DNA of 64,000 bases from Candidatus Kapaibacterium sp. (GTDB taxonomy: Bacteria > Bacteroidota > Ignavibacteria > Kapaibacteriales > UBA2268), in NCBI GenBank assembly GCA_023957315.1, contig JAMLHE010000003.1, positions 275,094-339,093 on the forward strand. The letters are read 5' to 3'. Of the stretch, positions 24,682 through 32,911 are shown in pieces. Position numbers and translations under genes: made by a program. Every line of letters starts with the position of its first letter. Within the stretch, counting starts at the first letter, position 1. The notes beneath the pieces are model-generated. The model searched no databases. It was given only the letters and a program-made list of their open reading frames with translations, and was not told the DNA's origin.

Positions 24682-26474
24682 ACAATTATTTCCTTAATCT
24701 TCCCGAGAACTTTGCTTTCAAGCTCTAATATATCTTTTCGAATCTCATTAAGATTTCTCAACGGCTTGAACTCGTAAAAATACTTGGTGAAATTGATTTC
24801 ATATCCAATTTTTGTCTTACTATTGTCAATCCAAGCATCCGGTAAGTGAGGTATAACCTCTTTCTGGAAGTATTCTTCGATTTTCTGAGGTACAAGTTTA
24901 CCGTTTTTTGCTTTTTTCAAAAATGGGATGTTCTCGTAATCTCGCAAAGCGGAATCGGGCTTTGGCTCTCCCTTGATTTTGACAACTTTACCCTTTTCTT
25001 TAAGTGGTTGTTCAACTGTAATTCTCCAATAGCCAAAGAATTCATTTGGACAGATTTTAACGAATTCGTTTTCCTCGAAGTTCCCGTATAGCTGAGTTAT
25101 AAATCCGATTCCCTTTTCATTCCCATTTTCAGCTATCTTTTTACGTTTACTACCTAAACTTTTATCCATTTTTTGCCAAAAACGGTTGAATCCGAGTTTC
25201 CCTATCTTCGTCAATTCTTCATCTTTTGCACCCGTAGCGTTTATTAACTGAACTTTACCAATTCGTTCTTTGCTTTTTTTGTTGGTTACAATCCAAATGT
25301 ATGTGCTTATGCCGGTGTTGTAAAAAAGTTGGTCGGGCAGGGCAATTACAGCTTCTAACCAATCATTTTCGATAATCCACTTCCGGATATTGCTTTCACC
25401 ACTTTCGGCTGCTCCTGAAAACAATGGAGAACCATTGAATACAATCCCGATTCGTGTGCCTCCTGATTTCATTTTTGAAATCATATGTTGCAAAAACAGG
25501 AAAGAACCGTCATTTATTCTTGGCAAACCTGCCCCAAATCGCCCTCTCATTCCACTACTTTCTGCTTCTGTTTTAATGTTTTTTTCTACTTTTTTCCATT
25601 CTACACCGAAAGGAGGATTTGACAACATGTAATCGAACTTTTCTCCAACGAATCCATCAACTGTGAAAGTATTACCAAATTTGATGTTACTTGGATTCTG
25701 TCCCTTTATCAGCATATCAGATTTGCAAACGGCGTATGATTCAGGATTAAGTTCTTGTCCGAATACTTTCAGTTCCGCTTTTGGGTTGAGTTCTTTCACG
25801 TATTGTTCGCCAACTGAAAGCATACCACCTGTTCCACAAGCTGGGTCATAAAGAGTTTTGACAATTCCTTTTTGTGTTAAAATATCCTTATCCTCTATAA
25901 ATAGCACATTGACCATTAGGCGTATTACCTCTCGGGGCGTAAAGTGTTCCCCTGCGGTTTCATTGGATTCTTCCGCGAATTTTCGGATGAGTTCCTCAAA
26001 AGTATATCCCATCTCCATTGAATCCATATCGGAAAGGTCAATTTCCTGAAAGTTTTTCACTACTTTGAAAAGTATATCTGTTTTAGGGTCATCCATCCGG
26101 TCTATTTGAGTATCAAAATTGAAGTACTCAATTATTTCCCGGGCACTGGTTGAAAAGCCATTAATATAATTTCTAAGATTTGCAGCAACATTGTTAGGGT
26201 CCGCAATTAGATTGTTGAAATTGTATTGACTCCTATTATGGAAGTTGAATCCGGCTATTTTATTGAGTGCAAGGTCTTTCGCACTTTCTTTAAGTGAATC
26301 TACTATTGGTAGGTAGTTCACTATTTTACTCTTTGTAGGTTCGAGCACACAGTCCAATCTTCTCAAAACTGTCATAGGAAGTATTACTTTTCCGTAATCT
26401 GACCGTTTATAGTCACCCCTCAGTAAGTCTGCTACTCTCCATATCAGGTCAGCTTTTTCTTTGAAATTTTTCAT
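24678..26474 (-). CDS. hsdM: Type I restriction enzyme, methylation subunit
   Basis: A 598-residue HsdM. The N-terminal helical domain (LIWRVADLLRGDYKRSDYGK) is followed by the methyltransferase core with GEHFTPREV (175-183), AdoMet-binding DPACGTGGML (210-219) and catalytic NPPF (286-289), the mark of N6-adenine methylation. It is longer than many HsdM because the C-terminal region after residue 450 is extended. First gene of the operon hsdM, HEPN-like, hsdS, Ntn hydrolase, hsdR. Upstream is the repeat-rich noncoding region 26,475-26,927. Confidence 0.93.
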   Translation of the reverse strand: MKNFKEKADLIWRVADLLRGDYKRSDYGKVILPMTVLRRLDCVLEPTKSKIVNYLPIVDSLKESAKDLALNKIAGFNFHNRSQYNFNNLIADPNNVAANLRNYINGFSTSAREIIEYFNFDTQIDRMDDPKTDILFKVVKNFQEIDLSDMDSMEMGYTFEELIRKFAEESNETAGEHFTPREVIRLMVNVLFIEDKDILTQKGIVKTLYDPACGTGGMLSVGEQYVKELNPKAELKVFGQELNPESYAVCKSDMLIKGQNPSNIKFGNTFTVDGFVGEKFDYMLSNPPFGVEWKKVEKNIKTEAESSGMRGRFGAGLPRINDGSFLFLQHMISKMKSGGTRIGIVFNGSPLFSGAAESGESNIRKWIIENDWLEAVIALPDQLFYNTGISTYIWIVTNKKSKERIGKVQLINATGAKDEELTKIGKLGFNRFWQKMDKSLGSKRKKIAENGNEKGIGFITQLYGNFEENEFVKICPNEFFGYWRITVEQPLKEKGKVVKIKGEPKPDSALRDYENIPFLKKAKNGKLVPQKIEEYFQKEVIPHLPDAWIDNSKTKIGYEINFTKYFYEFKPLRNLNEIRKDILELESKVLGKIKEIIV

Positions 26475-26927
26475 ATTCTATCGTGTCGCCTTCAATTTCC
26501 TTAGTTAGATGTTACAAAAAACATAAAAAACTTTGCATTTATATTTATTTTCTACGAATATAAGCATAAGAACGTAATATATTGACATGTGTAAATAAAT
26601 ATTTTTCCGCTTAGTGATAGCGTTCGATTTGTAAACTTTGAAGTTTTGGGGTATGGATAGGGTATCGATTGGGTATCAAGACGGTACGAACACCCCCGAA
26701 AGCAGAATATCAAGACACAAACACCCGGAACATAGGGCATCAAAAAAGCTGTTTTTGATAGGGTATCTATACCCTATTGATACCCCATATATAGGGTATA
26801 TATAGGTAACCCTTAATATAATATACTATAAAATAAACTAAATTACATTAAAGTACTAATATATATAGTTCAAAAACCGGATGGAAAATTAAGGGCTCAC
26901 CAAAGAACATGGAGAACCCTATTTGTG
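26475..26927. other. Noncoding AT-rich stretch with clustered GGGTAT motifs
   Basis: No convincing gene is present in these 453 bases. A 63-codon minus-strand frame at 26552-26743 has no ribosome site and runs through the repeats. The stretch holds the hsdM leader, the GGGTAT repeat cluster listed separately, a partial repeat of TATCAAGAC near 26676 and 26709, and a very AT-rich run around 26,815-26,870 that would melt easily. Confidence 0.6.
26650..26813. repeat. Helically phased GGGTAT repeats (iteron- or operator-like)
   Basis: Three copies of GGGTAT start at 26650, 26661 and 26672, exactly 11 bases apart (one helical turn). A second cluster has GGGTAT at 26762, the inverse ATACCC at 26770 and 26781, GGGTAT again at 26795, and GGTAACCC at 26806-26813. 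An AT-rich run follows. This layout looks like binding sites for an initiator or repressor. Confidence 0.6.
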
Positions 26928-27191
26928 TTAAAATGGCATGTAGTGAATCGGGTCGGTAGAGCAAGGTACAGATATAATATCAAGCCATTCGTCGTGCTGA
27001 GAGCCTTTCCCTTTGCCTTTGGACTTTACCGTGCAAGGATTTGGAAAGTTCAATTGATATTCTGTAGCCGGACCTTCATATACAACGGCAAAGTCGCCAT
27101 CGTTTACTTTCAATTCGATTTGAAAGATTGTTTCACCGTTTTCAGGCGTCCATTCAAGTTTCCTGTTTGTGCTGTTATAGCTTAAAAGCAT
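26928..27191 (-). CDS. Small hypothetical protein (beta-rich)
   Basis: An 87-residue protein with alternating strands (FQIELKVNDGDFAVVYEGPA, then TEYQLNFP), perhaps a single Ig/FnIII-like fold. A good ribosome site (GGGGGA) lies five bases before the ATG, which favours this strand over the overlapping plus-strand frame. It may be the second gene after the TPR protein on the same strand. Function unknown. Confidence 0.55.
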   Translation of the reverse strand: MLLSYNSTNRKLEWTPENGETIFQIELKVNDGDFAVVYEGPATEYQLNFPNPCTVKSKGKGKGSQHDEWLDIISVPCSTDPIHYMPF

Positions 27192-27230
27192 AGTTCCCCC
27201 TAAAGATTAATAATTAAAGATGTTATTTGC

Positions 27231-28637
27231 CTACGAAGCTATCTCTCCGTTTGTGTCGAGAATTCGAATGATTTCGACCGAATTCTCTTTGATTCGTGGT
27301 AGATGCTGAACGGTTTTGATGTCTGCATAGGCATTGATTTCAATAGCTTTTGATTTTACAAGATTCATTTTATTGTTGTAATGCTCTAAGTCTTTTTTGA
27401 TTAGCCTGCGAGATTCACAAGCTTTAGATGCATCATTTAAGGTATCATTCCATTTACGGCGGAAGTGGACGAATACTAATATCGCAATGAATATCAGCGT
27501 TAGAATGATTACACTTCCGATGAACAGGTTACGAGTGTTTTCCAACTTTGATTCGGCTAAGGATGCTTCTAATTCAATCTTAGTTTGATGATGGTCAACG
27601 GTTTGATTTAACAAGTTAGTCATCCCGGGTTCAAGATTAGCAGGACGAATAACAAGCAAACCCATATTTTCCATAACCGAACCGGCAAGAGTATATTTTT
27701 TATGATGGATATATAGCTCAAATAAAGCGTTATTGACCTTAACCATATCAATTATACGGTCAAGGGATTGGAACGCCCTATAAGCCGTTTTGAGGTGATT
27801 TTCGGATAGTTGAAAATTGGAAGTTGAAATTAAGCGACCCAAACCATAGTAGCCGAAAGCTTCTCGATGAGCATCTTTAACGGTTTTTGAAATCTCAATA
27901 GCTTCGTTGAATTTTGCATCTGCTAATTTTACTTCATTGTTCTTGTAATAAAGTTCACCCTGAGCTAATTTTATATCAATCCGGTCTTTAACCAAATAGC
28001 ATTGTTCGAGAGCCGTTTGTAGCAAGTTTTGAGCTCTTTGGTATCTTTGCATTTCGATAGCATTTAGGGCTGTATTGATGAACAGCTTAACAACAAAAAC
28101 GGTGTCACCAATAGAAAGAATATACGATTCTACAAAGTGTTGGTCTGCACGTTCAAAGTCATTGATTGAAAAATAGATATTTCCGAGTGCCATTTTAGCT
28201 CGTGCCATTGCCAAAGAATCATCAATTTTGTGTGCAACCGTATAAGCATTGTTGATACATTCAATTGCCGGGTCATACTTCCCCACCAATTCATAACTAT
28301 TCCCAAGATTCATAAATCCAGCATATTCCCCTTTATCGAACTTGCATTGCTTAGACAATCTAACGGCTTCATAGAAATACATCCGAGCCATGTCATGTTG
28401 CTCCATTTGCTTAAATATCAAGCCTTGAGAGTTTGTAGCTTTGATAAGTTCGATGGTGTCTTTTTTGTGGGTTGCTTTGTTTTTTTGGGTAGAAGCTATC
28501 TGGAGAGCTTTATCGTAATCATTTAATTCAAGTCTATCTTGAATTGCTTTGCTGTAATCTGCACTTAGACACAAACTACTTTGCCATATTAGCAGAACCA
28601 TCACTAAATAGTGACATCGGAGCATAAAGGGATGCAT
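27231..28637 (-). CDS. TPR-repeat membrane protein
   Basis: A 468-residue protein with an N-terminal signal peptide (cleavage likely near residue 26), about seven TPR units from residues 30 to 330 (for example AGFMNLGNSYELVGKYDPAI and AKMALGNIYFSINDFERADQ), a membrane helix near residues 370-395 and a short cytoplasmic coiled coil. Bacteroidota often have this architecture with a C-terminal kinase or LuxR domain, which is missing here. It lies between the defence island and the phage repressor. Whether it belongs to phage regulation or is cargo is unknown. Confidence 0.7.
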   Translation of the reverse strand: MHPFMLRCHYLVMVLLIWQSSLCLSADYSKAIQDRLELNDYDKALQIASTQKNKATHKKDTIELIKATNSQGLIFKQMEQHDMARMYFYEAVRLSKQCKFDKGEYAGFMNLGNSYELVGKYDPAIECINNAYTVAHKIDDSLAMARAKMALGNIYFSINDFERADQHFVESYILSIGDTVFVVKLFINTALNAIEMQRYQRAQNLLQTALEQCYLVKDRIDIKLAQGELYYKNNEVKLADAKFNEAIEISKTVKDAHREAFGYYGLGRLISTSNFQLSENHLKTAYRAFQSLDRIIDMVKVNNALFELYIHHKKYTLAGSVMENMGLLVIRPANLEPGMTNLLNQTVDHHQTKIELEASLAESKLENTRNLFIGSVIILTLIFIAILVFVHFRRKWNDTLNDASKACESRRLIKKDLEHYNNKMNLVKSKAIEINAYADIKTVQHLPRIKENSVEIIRILDTNGEIAS

Positions 28638-28688
28638 AAAGTTCCTAAGTATAAGATATTAATATTTTTCTTGCTTATTTTCATTTAA

Positions 28689-28696
28689 CAAATATA
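28689..28696 (-). promoter_or_regulatory. Candidate -7 element for the TPR gene
   Basis: TATATTTG on the minus strand matches TAnnTTTG and lies 52 bases before the ATG at 28637. A TTTG farther upstream is only 15 bases away, shorter than the usual spacing. Confidence 0.35.
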
Positions 28697-28785
28697 AGAA
28701 TCTAATATATTCAAACAAAATTAATTTTCCACTCAATCAAAAATGACTGTTATTCATTTTAAAGCGAATTCTTTAAAAAGTGGGT

Positions 28786-29445
28786 CTAAATGTCTTTCTT
28801 GGTTACCACCGAGATGAATTTGTCCATGAGTTTTTGTGTAAGAACATTGGAAAGTTTCGAGATATCAGCTTCGGTAAGTTTGTCAAATAAGCCTTGTTGA
28901 ATACGTTCAACAAGTGCATCGGTGATATCCTCAACTCCGGTTTGCTTTTGTTTATGAGATACTATTAGCTCCGCACCCTCGCCTGTCATAACCCAGTGCA
29001 TATTACAACCAATAGCATTAAAGAAGTCAGTAATTGTCGGGTCATATGATAATTGACCATAAACAAATTTAAGAAGTGTTTCCTGTGGGATTTGCATCGT
29101 TTCGAGTAGTTTTGAATTGGTGCTAAGTAAGTTAGGGATAGTCCCAAAGTACTTAACAATCCAAGATTTCAATCGCTCAACGTGAGGTAATGAACTTGAA
29201 TGTGGCTTTGCTTCCAAACTATGCCCGGTAATCAAAGCATTTAAGTCTGCCCCAAGGTCATGGATTAAGTTTAGGAACACTATGTCAGGGAATGTTCGCC
29301 CCTTGCAATAGCTATTGATTGTAGCCGCCGTATAGCCACTTCGCTTAGCAAAAACACTTTGCGATTGCCAAGTAGCCGTTATCCAATCTTCAAGCCGTTC
29401 GCCAAACTCAACTACGAGCTTGGTCTTATCTTTTTTAATGTCCAT
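28786..29445 (-). CDS. Phage repressor (XRE/CI-like)
   Basis: A 219-residue protein with an N-terminal helix-turn-helix (SQSVFAKRSGYTAATINSYC, about residues 28-47) and a second, related segment (LETMQIPQETLLKFVYGQLS, near residues 113-132) followed by NMHWVMTGEGAEL, a phrase typical of Bacteroidota phage repressors. The two units suggest a tandem or duplicated HTH. No LexA-like Ser/Lys peptidase is evident, so release may not use RecA-type self-cleavage. It is divergent to the early operon, with shared repeats between them. Confidence 0.75.
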   Translation of the reverse strand: MDIKKDKTKLVVEFGERLEDWITATWQSQSVFAKRSGYTAATINSYCKGRTFPDIVFLNLIHDLGADLNALITGHSLEAKPHSSSLPHVERLKSWIVKYFGTIPNLLSTNSKLLETMQIPQETLLKFVYGQLSYDPTITDFFNAIGCNMHWVMTGEGAELIVSHKQKQTGVEDITDALVERIQQGLFDKLTEADISKLSNVLTQKLMDKFISVVTKKDI

Positions 29446-29465
29446 AATTTATTTTTTTTCAAAAA

Positions 29466-29515
29466 ATATTGAAAACTTATATTTTTTTCTTGGATTTAAT
29501 ATTAGAAACTTATAT
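29466..29515. promoter_or_regulatory. Candidate repressor operators (two 17-base direct repeats)
   Basis: ATATTGAAAACTTATAT (29466-29482) and ATATTAGAAACTTATAT (29499-29515) differ at two positions and are 33 bases apart, about three helical turns, so they face the same side of DNA. The second copy overlaps the -7 element of the early promoter. They lie between the divergent repressor and early operon. Confidence 0.55.
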
Positions 29516-29520
29516 ATTTG
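29490..29520 (+). promoter_or_regulatory. Early operon promoter
   Basis: TTG at 29490-29492 followed after 20 bases by TATATTTG at 29513-29520, a Bacteroidetes-type -33/-7 pair. Transcription would begin about 50 bases before the first early gene at 29576. The operator repeat overlaps the -7 element. Confidence 0.55.
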
Positions 29521-29575
29521 TTTTAGAAAATTAAACACTTTTTATTTTTTTTTATAACATTTACAAAGCAAATAT

Positions 29576-29914
29576 ATGAATATTTCTAACATCAAACCAA
29601 ATGGAAAGACAACTGCAACTTACAAGTTGTCCCCCAAAATCCTTGAAGGTATAGAGAAACTGCGACTTTCGGAGTATCCGAGCGTTTCATTTTCTGCTAT
29701 GACAGAAATGCTTGCTTCTGAACAACTCAAAAGATTAGGCGAACGTGATTTGGATGCCATAAAACGGTCTCCAAGAGGTTTGTCGTTCACAAGGGATTTC
29801 AGAGAAGATTTGGAATCGCTTGTTAAAGAACAAAGAGGGAAAGATTCATTAACTATTTCCTCTTTATTAAACAGACTGCTTGAGTTAAATTTAGCAGGAC
29901 GTAACGAACAATGA
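29576..29914 (+). CDS. Early DNA-binding-like protein (first gene of early operon)
   Basis: A 112-residue protein with two similar halves: TTATYKLSPKILEGIEKLRL (residues 13-32) and RGLSFTRDFREDLESLVKEQ (63-82), each followed by a helix pair. Strand-helix-helix halves suggest a ribbon-helix-helix type protein. Its position just after the early promoter fits a Cro-like counter-regulator, but this is inference. Its stop overlaps the next start. Confidence 0.5.
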   Translation: MNISNIKPNGKTTATYKLSPKILEGIEKLRLSEYPSVSFSAMTEMLASEQLKRLGERDLDAIKRSPRGLSFTRDFREDLESLVKEQRGKDSLTISSLLNRLLELNLAGRNEQ

Positions 29915-30183
29915 TTGAACCATTCTTAACACCAAATCAAGTAGCTAAGATGTTACGTGTTCATTCCTCTAAAATTAGGCAGGAAATGGATAACGGTAGG
30001 CTGAAATGTAAACGTTTCGGACTTCATCGCAAGACTACTGAAACTTGGGTCAAGGAATGGCAAAATACACCTGACAATTTACCTTGTGACTACCCAAGTC
30101 GCAAACAACCATTAATCACTATAAACAAAAAAAGGAGTATCTCAGATGTCATCAGACACCACAAAGAACTTCAAAGCAATTGA
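29911..30183 (+). CDS. Excisionase-like HTH protein
   Basis: A 90-residue protein opening with LTPNQVAKMLRVHSSKIRQE (residues 6-25) and GRLKCKRFGLHRKTTETWVK, the winged-helix pattern of the HTH_17/excisionase family. It might help integrase in excision or regulate early genes. ATGA overlap with the gene before. It overlaps the following gene by 38 bases. Confidence 0.65.
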   Translation: MIEPFLTPNQVAKMLRVHSSKIRQEMDNGRLKCKRFGLHRKTTETWVKEWQNTPDNLPCDYPSRKQPLITINKKRSISDVIRHHKELQSN

Positions 30184-30496
30184 ACCATTTGCAGAATGGA
30201 ACACAGATATTGTTTTGGAGCGTAATCGCAAAGGTAAACCTATTACCAATGTGCCACGACGAATTATATACCACAGCCCTGATGGTTTTGAATGGGGTTA
30301 TGGCGGTTCTGGACCGTCCGATTTAGCGTTAAACATCTTATCGTTATATGTCGGTGGTCACAAAGCATGGCAACTACACCAAGCATTTAAGTATGCGTTT
30401 TTGGCTAAAATGCCAATCACAGGTGGAACAATCAAGCACGTAGTCATTCAAAATTGGCTCAAAACAAAGCGAACTGCAATTTCGGAGGTGGCGTAA
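30146..30496 (+). CDS. DUF6166-like protein
   Basis: A 116-residue protein with the block YHSPDGFEWGYGGSGPSDLA (residues 43-62) followed by a helix, which I recognise from the DUF6166 family found on phages and plasmids. Function is not known. The stop overlaps the next ATG (TAATG) behind a GGAGGTGG ribosome site. Confidence 0.6.
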   Translation: MSSDTTKNFKAIEPFAEWNTDIVLERNRKGKPITNVPRRIIYHSPDGFEWGYGGSGPSDLALNILSLYVGGHKAWQLHQAFKYAFLAKMPITGGTIKHVVIQNWLKTKRTAISEVA

Positions 30497-30876
30497 TGTT
30501 AACCACGATAGCAATTGAAGTACGCGATATGTTAATGTCCGGAGAGCCTTATGAAAAGGTATTTTCGGAGCTACTTAACACCTACCAATCATTCCGACTT
30601 GCGGAAGCATTTAACCAATTCCGGAGCAACTACATTGATGATATGGCAACCCTGATTGACGGTAATTTCACTAATGAAGCTTTAGCGGAATTTGCCTCAG
30701 GGTACGCAAACAACATCAAAGTATTATGTGATTTAATCAGCAACTTACATATTGACGAAGCCCCTCATGACAACCACACGGAATACAGCGATGATTGTGA
30801 TGAATGCGAACTTGAGCAACTCGAACACAACGAAGAACAAAAATATTTACACAGTTATTTTAGGGTAACAAGATGA
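30496..30876 (+). CDS. Hypothetical acidic early protein
   Basis: The start is set at 30496 (MLTTIAIEVRDMLMSGEPYE) because of the GGAGGTG ribosome site; the frame is open 14 codons farther upstream. The 126-residue product is helical and acidic and ends with a His/Asp/Cys-rich patch (DDCDECELEQLEHNEEQKY) that might bind metal. Not recognised. Confidence 0.5.
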   Translation: MLTTIAIEVRDMLMSGEPYEKVFSELLNTYQSFRLAEAFNQFRSNYIDDMATLIDGNFTNEALAEFASGYANNIKVLCDLISNLHIDEAPHDNHTEYSDDCDECELEQLEHNEEQKYLHSYFRVTR

Positions 30877-31238
30877 TAAACTTAGGTGTAGCATTTAAGG
30901 ATATAATCACAAAGAATCTCGCAGATTTTGAATTTAATCGTGAAGTTGTCGGCACTACCGAAATTTGGACTGATGAAGCACTAAACGATAAGCAGGGCTT
31001 TGGGACATACTTCGTATTTCAACTAAACGAAGATAACCAATTCAATGGCGAGTTCGCTATTCAATTTAAAACCCCCGACGATAGCCAATTTTCAATTGGT
31101 TGGATTCTCTCAATGCAAATAATAGAGCTTATGGCATTGGGGGCAGATGAATTTGTAACTGCATTGCAATTAATTGACAGTGCTGGCGAAGGATTCAAGA
31201 AATTCAACAAAAAATTCAACAAGAAGGTGGCACAATGA
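30873..31238 (+). CDS. Hypothetical early protein
   Basis: A 121-residue protein, alternating strands then a helix (FSIGWILSMQIIELMALGAD), ending in a Lys/Asn-rich repeat (KKFNKKFNKKV). ATGA overlaps at both ends place it firmly inside the early operon. Not recognised. Confidence 0.5.
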   Translation: MINLGVAFKDIITKNLADFEFNREVVGTTEIWTDEALNDKQGFGTYFVFQLNEDNQFNGEFAIQFKTPDDSQFSIGWILSMQIIELMALGADEFVTALQLIDSAGEGFKKFNKKFNKKVAQ

Positions 31239-31492
31239 AAGCTCGCAGAACATTCAACTTTTGGTACTTCATTAACCACGATTTAAAGCGTATCGCGACA
31301 TTTACAGGACTTGCAATAGCTATGTTCTTATTGACTGCAAACAGCTACAATTTAGCAACCTCAATGCCTCACGTAACCGATTTACTGCCGTTTTTCAAAG
31401 CATTAGGATATATCGGTATCGTTAGCGGTACAGCATACTTCGCATTTTTTACATACAAAGCATTCCAAATTATTCGACGTTCCGGAAAATGA
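31235..31492 (+). CDS. Small early membrane protein (two segments)
   Basis: An 85-residue protein with basic ends and two hydrophobic segments at about residues 20-41 and 53-75 (GYIGIVSGTAYFAFFTYKAF). Two membrane helices with a positive tail could suit a superinfection or holin-like role, but the early location argues against a holin. Its stop is part of the hairpin at 31492-31519. Confidence 0.5.
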   Translation: MKARRTFNFWYFINHDLKRIATFTGLAIAMFLLTANSYNLATSMPHVTDLLPFFKALGYIGIVSGTAYFAFFTYKAFQIIRRSGK

Positions 31493-31519
31493 GAAAGCTC
31501 CCTTGCAGGGGAGCTCTCT
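31492..31519 (+). terminator. Hairpin after the first early gene block (attenuator-like)
   Basis: An 11-base stem with one mismatch (AGAAAGCTCCC / GGGAGCTCTCT) and a six-base loop. No T tract follows, so it might act as a weak terminator, an RNA processing site or a stabiliser. It separates regulatory early genes from the recombination block. Confidence 0.4.
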
Positions 31520-31609
31520 CTGGCTTAATCACTAAAACCAACCTCTATTGAGGAAAACAACATAAAGGCATTACAAAAAAGGTATTACAAAAATAAGGAG
31601 AATTTTATT

Positions 31610-32911
31610 ATGAAACAAAATTTAGTCAAACTCGAAATTGAGCATGTTCTCGGAGTAAAGGCTATGATACTGTCTATAGACGGTAAATCAGTATCATTAA
31701 TCGGCAAAAATGAAGCCGGTAAAACATCAATAATTCAAGCTCTCGGTATAGCACTTGGGCAAATTACAGACGGCAATCCAACTCAAAACGGTGAACGTAA
31801 AGGCAAAGTTATTGCAGAATTTGACGATTACATCATTTCGAAAGAGTGGAAAAACGGCAAAATGCACACTTGGAAAGTGGAAGGCAAAAATGGCAGTAAA
31901 GACCTGACCCCAAAAGAGCTACTTGATAGCTTCATTGATACAATCAGCTACCGCCCGGATGACTTTATAAACCGTAAAGCGGCTGACCGTCTGAAAGTAT
32001 TAGCTAAAGCAGTTGGTTATGATTTAGATGAACATAACAGACGGCATAAAGAAATATTCGATAAGCGGACAGAAATCGGGCGGGACCGTAAAAAAACAGA
32101 AGGTATTCTTGATGCTTTGAAAAGACCAACAATCGACACTCCCGAGAAAGAACTAAGCATTAGCGATTTGTTAGCGGAACTCGAAGGCTACAAAGATAAG
32201 GCTCGTGAAAGAAGTAAAATCGAACTTGACTTGCAAAGCACTAAACGAATTGTGACTGATATCGAAAATGAAATCAATCATATTCAAATTCGCCTGCAAG
32301 AACTGACTGCAAAGCGTGACATTCAAAAAGACAAATTGTCGAACTTGATGATAGAGATTGGCAAAGTTCCAAACTTTGATTATCACATTGAATCTGTAAA
32401 TCAAAAGCTGACTAACATTGAGAAAATCAATGCCGAAGTCAGAATGAAACAAAAGTATGACCAAACCAAGCAAGAATATGAAAAGTATGATTTGGAATAT
32501 GACAACAAAACTCAGGAATTAGAGAACCTTAAAAGCGGTTTAACTGATAAAATTAGCCAAGCGGGGCTTCCTGACGGATTTGAATTAATTGACAATGAGA
32601 TTTATGTCAACAAGGTGCATTTCGATAAGCTGAGCACGTTTCAGAAGCTTGATTTTGCCATGAAAATTGGTATGAGAATTAAACCTATTGAGGGCAAACC
32701 TTATACGCAAATCTTAAGTATGGACGTTAGCCAGTATGACCAAGAAAACCGTGCTAAGGTACTTGAAATAGCAGAACAGAACGGCTACCAAGTTATACTT
32801 GAAATTGCACACATCCCGAACGGCACAGTTCCTTCCGAACTCTCGAAATCAGCTTGTTTCTTCATTGATGACGGCACAGCCGAATTAATGGAGGTGGCGA
32901 ATGAAAACTGA
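31610..32911 (+). CDS. RecF/SbcC-like AAA ATPase
   Basis: A 433-residue protein with an ABC/SMC-type N-terminal head: GKNEAGKTSIIQALG (Walker A, about residues 32-46) and a central coiled coil (about 145-310). The C-terminal part (IEGKPYTQILSMDVSQYDQE) is where a Walker B and D-loop would be, although the signature is degenerate. Phages often carry such an ATPase before a PD-(D/E)XK exonuclease. The stop overlaps the next gene by 11 bases. Confidence 0.7.
   Translation: MKQNLVKLEIEHVLGVKAMILSIDGKSVSLIGKNEAGKTSIIQALGIALGQITDGNPTQNGERKGKVIAEFDDYIISKEWKNGKMHTWKVEGKNGSKDLTPKELLDSFIDTISYRPDDFINRKAADRLKVLAKAVGYDLDEHNRRHKEIFDKRTEIGRDRKKTEGILDALKRPTIDTPEKELSISDLLAELEGYKDKARERSKIELDLQSTKRIVTDIENEINHIQIRLQELTAKRDIQKDKLSNLMIEIGKVPNFDYHIESVNQKLTNIEKINAEVRMKQKYDQTKQEYEKYDLEYDNKTQELENLKSGLTDKISQAGLPDGFELIDNEIYVNKVHFDKLSTFQKLDFAMKIGMRIKPIEGKPYTQILSMDVSQYDQENRAKVLEIAEQNGYQVILEIAHIPNGTVPSELSKSACFFIDDGTAELMEVANEN

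Noticed and set aside
13024..26474. Retron, CBASS or Thoeris system in the defence island
   Set aside because: I found no reverse transcriptase, cyclase or TIR domain; the SIR2 gene lacks a ThsA-type partner arrangement.
26925..27185. Plus-strand open frame of 86 codons
   Set aside because: It is fully antisense to the minus-strand gene 26928-27191, which has a strong GGGGGA ribosome site; the plus frame has no good ribosome site and an unnatural composition.
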